This document shows, piece after piece, positions 35,508 through 47,500 of a DNA stretch of 64,000 bases. The DNA comes from Aspidiotus rigidus. Taxonomy: Eukaryota > Arthropoda > Insecta > Hemiptera > Diaspididae. Where the stretch lies: positions 1,488,001-1,552,000 of the forward strand of contig JAVHKY010000055.1 of NCBI GenBank assembly GCA_035079385.1. Direction: 5' to 3'. Position numbers and translations under genes: made by a program. Below the pieces are notes generated by a model that saw nothing but the letters and a program-made list of their open reading frames with translations, was not told the origin of the DNA and searched no databases. Positions within the stretch are counted from its first letter, which is position 1. Each line of letters starts with the position of its first letter.

Positions 35508-38500
35508 GTAAGTATGTTCAATTAGGTATATTTCTTACAAGACTGTTCTGCGATTGTAGGCGTGTCTAATATTGGTTATTATTAGCTCGACTGAAAGAGC
35601 ATGAAAGTTTTTCTAAATTGAAAAACAAAAATAGGTACTGCTAATAACTACGTGTAAGATAATGATAAAAATGCTTTTGCTACCTAACCACCTTTTTGAA
35701 TTCGAGCACTCTTTAGTTTGTAGAAATAATGAAACCTCCCTCCATCATAGGTGTACAAAAAGCCGTAGGTACTCTTTCATAAGCTCGAGGAGATAGAGAT
35801 TATAAAGCATCTATACAGTTAAACGAGCACTTGGCCTTGAGCCGCCGCTCATCAGCTCGAAATATTTTTCAACTTTTGTGTTACGAGTTTCCAATAATTA
35901 TAAAGTTTAGGCTATGCAAACAAACCTACAGCGCCTCATGTCCCCTTATTCGCGAAAATAATAATCAATATTGATTAATAAAATGCTAATTCCCATCAAG
36001 CATGATGTGTTGAAAAGTCATGATTATATAGTAATTACAACTATTTCAAGTCTAGGGTTACCTGTATTGTCAATCCAGGGGTTTTAGGTTTCGTGAGGAG
36101 ATTCCAGGACAACTCCGTATAACGATATGATTAAATCGCCGGTGAGTTTGTAACAACCCTTTGAGAAAGTCAATCGGATGGCAAACGAGCCCAATCGGAT
36201 AACTCATTCGTTCAAACCTCTTAAATTCGAACGAAGAAAGATTAATTTTTGTGTATACTTAGTCTGTCTCACGAGAATTTGCAACGGGTCCTGTAGAACA
36301 CTAACGCGTGTTAACGTCTGCCGTACAAAGTGAGATTGACGTATATCGGAAATACGAATCTAGAAAAATGGATCTTCTGGCGGATTTACCTACGCGTATG
36401 TGCGTGTGTGCTCCGTCTGTGAAATCATTCGAAAGTGGATAATACGTCCTGTTCCTTTGTCGGCAAATGGGACGTATATCCACTTACGTGAATATTAGTA
36501 AATATCTCTAAAACTAATGCCGTTAACAAAAATTTAAAACGACCATCGGATTCTTAGATAAAAATATTAGAAATCGTGAAATTTGCAGGATTGTAGAATA
36601 ATTTTTTTTTTTTAAATACATGAAGCGAAAGTGCTGCGTATTGTGTTCGTTTTTCGTAGCGAAACATGCCGTTATCAGAACCGTGGCGAAAATGTTTTAC
36701 CAGTGGCGAAAATGTTTTACCCGTGGCGAAAATCAAGTCAGTGGTGCCATTCGAAAAATTCGTAAACATTCTTTTTTGCATACCCAAATCGAAACTGAAA
36801 CTTTCAATGGCGATTAACTCCACGGAAAGCACTGCTTTACTAATGAAGCGAAACGCTCGGTATGTAAAGGATTTTACAAGCCATGGCATGTAAAGAAGTC
36901 ATATTAGCTTGACGTCACTAGATGTCCGTTGTAAAATGTATCGTATATCTAGTATGTTATATGATCTATGATCGACTACAATCAGGAGAATCACTTCAAA
37001 GGAACATCTTCGAAAGTTTCAATTCGATTTGGGTATACAAAAAAGTACCTAAAGGAACATCTTCGAAAATTTCAATTCGATTTGGGTATACAAAAAAGTA
37101 CCTTACACGGCATAACTCGAAGTGTGTTTACATGTCTCGGACATTTGCTACACTCGCTGCGCTCACTCCGCAAACTATTGTCCTCGTCATGTAAACACAC
37201 ACTTTCGAGCCATGCCGTGTAATATACTATTTTTGAACGATAACCAATTTAAATTGTAGGCCTAAGTGTTTCTTTCACTACATGTATTATAAAAAGTACT
37301 GTTTGTAATTCGTGTCGAAAACAAACGATATTGGAATTCGCTCGTGTGGCTACACTGCGCTCGTTCCAATATCGTTCATTTTCGCCACTTATTACAAAAT
37401 GTACTATTCCTTTCTTTTTGAAAGAAATATATCATTCTCCAAATCGTTGTTTTGGATAGGTATACGTCAATCTCACTTTGTCTGCTTGTAAACAGGCGAC
37501 AAATCAAAGGAAAGCGCCGTTTTGCGTTTGGTGTGAATTTCACTTTTTTCCTTCCACGGAGTCTACGCACGAAATTATTACTGTTATTAAATTCTACACA
37601 ATTGAAAATGGAAACTACGTGAAGAACAATTGTAGTGATTTGATTTCCTTCCAAACGCTTTTTTAAATTTATTTTGATATTTATCCATGGTCATTGTTCT
37701 AGAGATACGCGTTATTTCAATTTTGTATGCCATTGTGTACACTCTACAGTAAACAAAAAGCTGTCACAAAAAAAAAAAAACCACACGCCACTGATCCTCA
37801 TCAAGGTCCTGCAGATATAGATACAGCACTATTATTTGGTCATTATTTGTGAAGTGCCAAATCAGAAAAGTTTAACACGATAATTATGAGTAAATCCAGG
37901 ATAGAATATTATTGGCTGGGCTTCAGGTTTATCCCTGTTGAAATCCTTTGAGCTCAGGAGTCCAAAGGGCTCCAACTGGGAAAAAAAACGGAAACGAGGG
38001 GATCAATGGGGCTTTGAATGGAGGTCAAAGGGGTAATTTTTCCCATTTTTTCCAGGACTTCAGAGGGTAGACGAATTGTTTACCCGGTGGGTTCTTATTG
38101 GCAAATCGACAAATCAAAAAAGCTGACCAAACTTGATTGACGAAAAATTTAAGAGGCTAAAGGGAGCGTTCACCGCTAACGTCACAAGTTTCAAATCCGT
38201 CAAAAAGGTATGCAATTTGCTCCCTAAATTTCCTTCATCCTTTGTTTACTTTTTTCCATAATAAAAAGTAATCTTCAGAAACCTATCAATATTTAAACAA
38301 TGAGCCACAAACAAGGAACCGGGGGTTTGTTTTCGTAAATTAAGATTCTTCATAACAATGGATATTGGAAAGGTTGACCAATTTGTGAAACACCATCAAG
38401 TATTTCTTATGGGAAATTGGGTGTAAAACAAAAGTGAACAAAAAATGAAGGGAATGCAGCGCGAGCAGTTTGCATACATTTTGCGTATATTTTTCAACTG

Positions 38501-41500
38501 TTTCAACGGATTGTACACTGGTGGCGGAAAGGTGAACGCTCTTATTGCAAACTTTGCAATGGCAGCGGATAACTTGTAAGCTTCGTGGTCCTGTGGGTAA
38601 CAGCTTGCCTTATTTTTGTTTTATTCATGTTTTAGTGAGTAGACGTATTAGATCTCTGTGATATGTATAAAACTGAATGAAATTGTTTTGTAAAGTCTTG
38701 GTATGAGGAGAACGCAAGACCTAATCCTTTGGAAAAGAAAGTTGCTGCAGAGGAGGCTTTAACCGCGTGAGAGCCAATATTGATATGCTGAGCAATCTAT
38801 GCACTACACCAGTACTTACAACGAAATATCTATCATCTTGTACAATACAAAACAGGAAATATCTCCTCAAGGCTCTCTGAACTTGATCTAGCCTAGAAAA
38901 ATTTCTACACCTAGACAAATTCCCATAATATCTAGCCTAGACAATAAGACAATCTAATTTTAGGGCCTAACACTCTAATAGCATTGTGGTTATCGCACTC
39001 GTCATAAAAATGTGAGGTCGCGGGTCTGATTCCCGTTCTGGCCAGAAGTCATATTTCCTCTTCTATCCATACCTATACGATTCTTGTGAACGTTCGCACT
39101 TACCATCTTCCTTTAAATTTTTCTAACTTGGCTTGATAACGTCACAAGTTGATGACGTAATCCTCAAAGTCTTGTTCTCAAGCTCGATGTTCGGAAATAT
39201 TTCAAGTCGTAAGTCATTTTCCCAAAAATAACACCATCAAAGTCGGACGCACTCCCCCTAGGTGAAATTTCCTGAGAATACCCCCTTTCCCCCGCTAAAA
39301 AAAAAATCATTTCAATGATACATGCTCTTCAGAGTATTGCTTATTCAGATTGCCAGAAATGGATTATTGATACTGACAGAGTTGTGAATGCCTTCCGCAC
39401 CCCACCAGCGTTGTTACCAATTACCGGAGGTACCATAGTATTGACAAATTTCCAAGGGTTATAAAAAATCAAGAAATTTACACATGAGAATAATTTTTTT
39501 TTGAAATATGTGGAGAATAATGAGTAGTCTGTTTGTTCTAAGTTTGAGATTTTTCGGTCGATTTCTGACTTTTCTAAAATTTTTAAAAAAAAAATAGTGA
39601 ATTCACATAAGACTCTATGTATAACCGGGGAACTGATCATTGGCGCTACGTAGTGGCAAAACATTCAAGTATATAATTTCTCGTGACAGCATTAGTAATG
39701 GTGAACATAGGCAAGTGTCAATACCTCTTTATTGTACCGTGAACTGGTTTAACCGGTTACATAACTGGCTATGCCCATCACTAGACGTCAGTTCTACTTT
39801 GTACAGAAGAGCAGGGTACAAATCTCTTCTAGCAAGATTCAACGTACCTATCATTGCAGTATCCTTCATGAAAAGAAATGAGTAGGTACCGGTATTTTAA
39901 AATATTTTTCTTTTATTTATCAGTGACCCAACTTTGTATTTTCTTCTTGTTTTAGAGGAGTTCAGTTTTTTTGGCGTGATGACGTTGTTGGTCTGGGTCA
40001 TATTGATATTATTTGCAAGTTTGGCAGTGTATGCTATCGGCAAGGTAGTCAACATCAATAATCTTGATTACTGACTGCAATTTTATGGGAGCTACCAAAA
40101 ATTTTGCATATTGTTTGTAACTTCAGTAACCAACAAGGATGTACCCAGTTACATTTCTAGTTGGCAGTGCCGCGGTACTCCGCAAAAATCTTTGACTGCA
40201 ACTGTCATGTCGGCCATGATTTAGCCCTTATCATTAGACCTAAGTGAATTAGGTACCCGTTGAACATTGCTCAAGGCGTGAGGTGGCGGTGACAATAGCG
40301 TGTACACCTTGAAGTGTATACCACATTACACCCTATTGTAACGCTGTGGTGTGTTGGTGGTGTGTTGCGGTGCACTGATCTATGATTTGGTAATATAGCC
40401 CTTCTTTCGAATCTACCACTGTAAGTACCCTAGCTATATCACTATTAAACCTAACGCGCTACGCTCAATGATCAGCAAATTCAGTCGTGGTCACCACTTG
40501 GATGGGTGACCGTCTTCTTTTTTTTCGTTGCGGTATCCATGCAGTGTGTTGAGCGCGCTCACGCCATCGTGATCTGACGGTAGAATGGGTCCGTGCGCTC
40601 TCGTATTGCGTGATTTGGTCGTGAAACCGTATTCACTTTACTGTTGTGTAGGCGTAGCGCGGCCACCTCACGCTGTCGTGACTCCGCTCTGAAAATGCGG
40701 ATTTTGGTCGTGGAATGTTCAACGGGTATATGACGAATGATCGACAGAATTTTTACTTCAACACTGCCGTACAAAGTTAAATTGACATACATCCAAATTG
40801 ACGATCAGGCAAACTGTATCTTTCGGACGATTCGTGCGAGTGTGTAAATCGTGATAACACACTACCGGTACCATTACTTCACTGATGGAATAACAGGGAA
40901 AAATTCAGATCTAGGAAATCGGAGCTTTCATTCCCATAGGATGAACACTTCACTCTGAATTGTGTTGAAATAAACGTTGACCACGATTTAAAAACGCCAA
41001 TATTGGAAAGAGGGATGCTTGTATCAGAAAACTAGTATGATAATTGGATTTCTCATCGAAAAATCATCATAGTGAAGCATAATATTTTTGTCTCAATTAG
41101 CCATATTAATCTTATTAAGAAAATAGAACTTCTTCCCGATCATTGATTTTGATATAGGTACGTCAATCCACGCCCATGGTCAATCCAACTTTGTACGGCA
41201 GAACACTCACTAAACTAGAGCGAGGAAACGGGCCGCCATATTTAGTCGTTACGTCATCATCCATCTTCAGACTTCCCTATTTCAATTACGATAACAGTTT
41301 ACCACGATTTAAAAATAACACTAGAGTACGTAAAACTATGTTGAAGTGGAGCGTCTACCGTATACTTGAACTCTCAGTACCTAGGTAGATTGGCAAGAAC
41401 GCTGAAAATCGATACAGATGGCATCATGTATATTTAGGAAGCCTTCATTTCATTTCCCTTGTCTATTTATAGCCACTATGATGAACTTCGACCCTCTGAG

Positions 41501-44500
41501 AAACTTACTTTTTCGAGGATTTTATACTCAAAAATAAATATTATTACGGCAGCACAATCCTTGCAAATATAGGTATTGGCTTTAAATACATTCATTCATT
41601 ATTATTATTACTTTTGACAAGATCCAAAAAGATACTATAAAACGCGTAAAAAGTCGATAATTGCGAAAATGGCCTTAAATGCGCAGACTATAGGGCTTTT
41701 CCATGTCGGCGCATTGCATACATATTCTCCTACGTGTTATCGAAATGGTAGTATTTCTAACATTGCTCTTATGGCAAACTACTCCACAATGAAAATGAGT
41801 ATGCAATCCAGCAACACCCATAAGTGCAATGTTATAGAAATACTACCATTTCGATAACACGTAGGAGAATACGTATGCAATGCGCCGACATGGAAAAGCC
41901 CTATAACGCGCTCTAGAGGCAACTCAGAAAAGTTCTGAGTTCTAATTTTCAATGATATTGTAGATCTGACATCCATCTACAATGGACTGAATGGACTGTG
42001 TTATTGTGACGTCACAACTATCGATCAATCTTGTCCATTTAGCATTGAGAAGTTGCTAAGTTTAAAATATAAACTTTTCTGTAAATTTTAACATCTCATA
42101 TTAAAATTCAGCTTGTGAAGCCGGCTAAATTTCAGCTCCGGCTCTGGCTCTCAGCTCCCACAAACAAAGAGCAGAGCTGAGCCGTGGAGCTGAACCTGCA
42201 GAGCGGATCTGGAGCTGAAAGAGCTGAACAAAAGAGCGGAGCGAAGCCTGATGAGAAGAGCCGAGCTCTTTAGCTCTTTTGGCTCATTTCTGTCTTTTTT
42301 TTCACTCTTTCTATGTGATTTGGGCTGTACTGTAATGATGTGATTATTTTATTCTAGAGTAAGAGAGAGGTCAGTTTAGGTTTAAGAGATTTAGAGAGGC
42401 AAGAGACTTAGATTTAACATTTAACATTATTTAACCAAGCATGCATGTTAATTAGCAGGAGTGTGATTTTGGTGCGACTTTTCAGGGTAAAAAGTGCGCA
42501 CGGCGGTGCGAGTTTTTTTGGACTAAAAGTGCGAGTATGGTGCAACTTTTGGTAAAAAGTTCGCTTTGCGGTGCGAGTTTTTTTCATATTAAGGTAACGC
42601 GAAATCCGGAAGAAGAATATTTTGGCATTGTAACATATTAATTAAACTAGGCACCAAACGAACAGGATTCGTATTTTCTCTCCTTAAGTTTGTTTTTAAC
42701 TTGTTTAAGTCAAGTTTTAATTTAATTCAAAAATCAAGAGTACTGAAACTGCAAAATAGGTACTGAAACAGTGAAAATTCTTATTGCAAATTCACGCGGT
42801 TCATTATTGATGATAAGAAGAACAATCAACAAAGCAAACATCGCTACAGTCCGTTTAAAATAAGAGTGCTACTATGCAACCCGCAACAAACGCTGACATG
42901 TGGACAGCGCGGTAACGCAGGGCAATACTCCTCTTACCGCGTAATACCGCACAGTCTACAAATCTCCTTGCGCGCCGTGAAAACCAGTAGCACTCTTATT
43001 TTAAACGGACTGTAAACAATATTATTGGGGTTTGAACTGGTAATGGAGGAACAACATGAAAAAAAGAACTCAAACGGACCATAGGAGCGCTACTGCTCCC
43101 TAACTTTTAACTCATTCATCACTCATCAGCTACATACAAAATTAGGGAAAAGAGGCTCCAAAAGAGCAAAAAGAGCGGCTCTTTGTGTCAGCTCCTGGGC
43201 TCCAAAAAGAGTTAGGAGCTGGGACTAAGAGCTGCTCCCGGCTCCAGAGCTGGACCTTGGGACCGGAGCCAATTCTTGACTCTTTTTTCCTCAAAAATAG
43301 GCAGGGTGTCTACTGGCAAGTAAAATAATCAAAAGCAAGTAAATAGCAATTATTTACTTGAGGTGGCATCCGAGCATGTAAATAGCATCCTTTTGCACTA
43401 GGAGCAACCAAAATATGGAAAAACGGGGAAAAAACTTCGGTGCATATATAATATTAATGAAATTGTGAAGCGTTCTGGAGAAATTGAGCAATTGGGTATG
43501 CACTGACCGATCATTATTAAAATCTAGTTCTGAGTTCAACTTGAAAAGAAAGTTACTGTCATACTTGATCTGCTTAAGTAGATTAATAACTTCCTATACC
43601 TTTCTAATTTTGTTCTATATAAAAATAATGTTGGTGATTGGTGAGGTCGTGTTTCTTATTCTAGTCTTGAGTGAAACTAAAAAAAATCATCTTACGATTT
43701 GTCTGGGAGCATCCCCTTTGTAAAGGCGCGCAACATCAAGGGTTTTTTGCCTGACAATTGAGGATTTTTTTTGTGGTAAGCCAGGAGCAAGTAAATGGCA
43801 TCATTTTTCATTTCATTTTTCTAGTAGACACCCTGAAGGGAGCGGAGCTGCTCTTTCGGCTCTTTTGGGAGCCAGCTCCCCAAGCCTATTAAAATAATAC
43901 CATGGTCATCTTTGCTCCGCATGTATTTCTTGTGGGGAGCAAAATGCCAAATGGACATATTTTCAGCAGAATAGGTACTTCTGCTCACTCACACCTATGC
44001 ATCTTGCACTCACATTCATGTTGCGTTATCACAAATGACACAGTCCATTATCGTGACGACAGTCATTGTAAACTCACTTCCAACAACGCGCGCGCAAAGC
44101 CGCGAACACACTTCAATAATCATCCTTCAATGTGATCTAGTGATGGGCAATAACCGATAGTTTGAAACTACCAATAGTCCGATAGTCTTCCTCCTGACAC
44201 TATTTATTCGGTAGTTTTCCGGAAAACTATCGGTAGTATCGATATACCGATTGTGTTTCCATTTCATCCATTTAAGGCAGTGGCGCGTTAGTGTTCAGAA
44301 GAAAATCACTCATACTTTTCCTCTGTTATTTCCAAATTTTATACTCTACACAATTTTTTCTTATTTCTTGGTCCATTTATTTTAAAGTTTACATAATATT
44401 TTTCTTCTTTCATCAATTTTTCTTACGTCAAGAATAGGAAAAAATAGTTAAACGTATGACAGAATTTGTTGAAAAATACATACTACCGGTAGTGACGATA

Positions 44501-47500
44501 GCGGTGATATTCTATCGCTAGTTTTCCAATTACCAATACTATCGGTAGTATCGATAGCTCAGCAGGAAAACTATCGGTAGTATCGATAGTACTACAAATA
44601 GTGCCCAATACTAATGTGATCGATTGTATCATTCTTGGTTCTATCACATTATATCGATTAACAATTCTCGTAAGAAATACCACGAGAAATACACCGGAAC
44701 GTTTCGTTCATTCGTTCAAATTGAAAAATCAGAAATAAATAAACAATTACGTGTTTATATTCAAAAGTATTCGAAAATGTACTTGCGGTTCTTTATTTAT
44801 TTCTGGTTTTCAAATCTGTATTTCTTATGGAGCATTTTTTTGTTTACAAACCAAGTTGGTAATTTAGGGTAAAATTGATAATCTTAACAGGCTGTATGGT
44901 ACGTTGGGGTAAACGGATACGGAGCTTGTGACGTCACGATAATTCAGTCCATCCCACCAAGTTTCATGACGTTTGGGTCTTTCCTTATGGTATTTCTATG
45001 AATCTGAACTTTCAAATGCGTTTTTCTTGAAAACTACTTATTGCGTTATAAGGCCCTTTTTCTACCCGACCATTCAATAGTATTAATTTCTCACCCTATA
45101 GCATTGACTAAACACGTGTGTAGCCAATTCCCTATTTGCGTTTGGACCGCGAAAGAGTCGCCCTCTATCTTTACTTTTGTGACCGCTTACAGAACTCACA
45201 AAAAACAGGATGATTTCGGAAAATCTATTTTTATGTGGTTTTGATTATTGTATCTCGTAGTACTGGCCAAGAAGGTTTGAAAAAGCTATTACGACCAATA
45301 CTCGTAATTCTATATTAACGCAGATACAGCTTGATGAAATGACATAAACCTTATGGAATTAACCAGAGATGGAAAGCGATGCAATAATGCTTTTCGATTT
45401 CGCTTCTGACCTTCGGAAATGAAGCTACCGCTTTTTGCTTTTTGCTTTTTTGACTTTTGTTTCGTTTTTCGCTTACGCTTTTCGATAAAAACTTTTCGCT
45501 TTTCATTTTTCCGCAATTTTCAAAAACAATCAAGCGAAAAAAAAAAAAAAAAAAACAATAGGAACGCAAAAATGAAAATAGCTATTGCTTTTCGCTTTTT
45601 GCTTTCGGTTTTCGCTAAAAACTTATCGATAACTTTTCATCTTTGGAATTAACAACCCCATCCTGTTTTTGGGAACATTTGTCGATTTGCGCCATAACAG
45701 GCCGGTCCAAACGCAAATAGGGAACTTCAAGGAATAATGATGACGTAATGACTGCATAATATGGCGATCCATGTCCTCACTTGTGTGTAGTTAATGCTCA
45801 TTATATTATAAACTAAACGCCTCCCATAAAAATGTTGCGATTCGGACCGGGCATATTGTAGATTCGCTAGTGTCGCCTGTGTAAAATACGTAGAAAGTAC
45901 TGATAAGCAAACGGTGATTGTGACTTGTAACCAAAGAGGATTTTTTAGTTTTTCTCAAATTTCTCCAAAAATAATGAATCAGGCGTGTACTCGGGAGGAA
46001 CAAAATTGAAGAGCGGAAAAATGAAAATACTTTTGAGAGATTTTTAAAAATTCAAAAATTTCGCGCGACGCTAGCGCTGCCCGGTCCAAATCACCTCAAA
46101 CATTGTATAGGTACTTTTGAAATTGAGAAGGGTTCTGGCAGGAGGACCTCTGTCTCATAAGAAATACATTGCGCGGAGGCCCTTTTGCCAGATATGTCCT
46201 CAATTATTTAGCAATACGCGATCATTTCTATGATACCTACCTACCTTATTTTGTCATCTGGAGCATGTTTTCATTTAATAGTATAGTTTTTTTTTTTTTT
46301 TCATTTAAATCGATTTTATCTTGTTTCAGAGTCGCCCAAAACTCTTATTACCGTATTTGATATTGTTTGTCATTTTTATGCTGATACTGATCATTCTAAT
46401 ATTCCTGGCATTCATTAATATTATTGTTGATTTGAAATTGAAAGATTTGATTTTTTACAAAGAGGATAAGAAGAAATATAGCTCTCGTAGCATGTCCGAC
46501 GTTTGGTTCACATTGATCATTCTTTTAGCAGTTATTTGTAGGTATACATTTCTCATAGAATCTTTTACCTCTCAAAGGTACATAGCTGTACACTATGTGT
46601 ATTTAAATCAGATTATAGTTCTGACAGAATTGATTTTATTGAGCCCATTCTTGGCAGCGAAAATTATCGGACTCAAGATTGTGAGAAATATTCTGAATAA
46701 TAATTATGAAAGCGCATGCGCTACTACTAACTTGCTGTTTCAGATGATACAATCAAAGATATTATGTTGGTAGGCTACATCGTTTGATCTTGAATTGTGA
46801 TCTATCACAAGAGAACTCCCGTGAAAGTTTTTGGTAGTTATAATATTATCAATTAAAACCTGCTTTCCTACTTGGGCGTATCAACAAAATATTTTCAAAA
46901 ATTTACTTATATCCTTAAGGAGGTATTTTGTGTTACGCTTTGTTTCACAGATTTCACGTTTGTAGTTTATACTCGCATATAATTTTTTCTCAACTTAATT
47001 TTTCAGATGATTAAAGTAATTTAAGTATTTTGTGTTCCAAACACTTTTTATGAAAATATAGCATACTTGTATAGGTACCTACAACAAAGTTGAAAAATCA
47101 GCGATTGTTTTCTCTGCAAACTTTGCACTAGTTAATTGCTTATTTTTCGCCTTTGTTGTGTAATGTCAAAATTGCTACACAACCTTATCGACCATTGGCT
47201 TGAATTTTGAATATTTCTCCTTTGATATGGATTTCTTACATTTCCTGTTTTGAATTATTCCAAGAATATAAAGAGAACTTCACGTGACATGACTTGAAAT
47301 TTTAATATTTTACAAGTTCACGACACTAAAAATATTGAAATTCTGAATTAGTTACAATTACCTTTTTTTATTATTTCCATAATTCCCAAGTTTAAACTAG
47401 GTACGTAAATAATCAACAAACTCTATATGTATACCACATCATTAATTCTATGCGAACTTAACATTTGACTTTTTCTGTTTTCTATTCTCACAGTATTAAA

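Larger units (their letters stand above)
42119..43888. mobile_element. GAGCT-rich hAT-like element, itself interrupted
   Basis: Ends GCTTGTGAAGCCGGCT (left) and AGCCAGCTCCCCAAGC (right) are imperfect inverted repeats. AGAGCT/AGCTCC words fill 42120-42290, 43150-43280 and 43838-43880. TATTAAAA lies just outside both ends, a possible 8-bp duplication, although the exact left terminus is uncertain. Confidence 0.5.
41993..44052. mobile_element. Outer element split by nested insertions
   Basis: GGACTGTGTTATTGTGACGT at 41993 and GTTATCACAAATGACACAGT CC at the right end (about 44030-44052) match the two ends of the intact relative at 59411-59789. The right part also shares TTTGCTCC...TTTCTTRTGG. 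The middle is replaced by younger elements (42119-43888). Confidence 0.6.

Noticed and set aside
38975..39043. Functional tRNA-Met
   Set aside because: No acceptor stem and a poor anticodon stem; called SINE or pseudogene-like only.
46321..46773. 150-residue single-exon membrane protein
   Set aside because: The strong acceptor at 46329 and donor at 46537, with phase-matched neighbours, show this is an internal exon read through into its intron.
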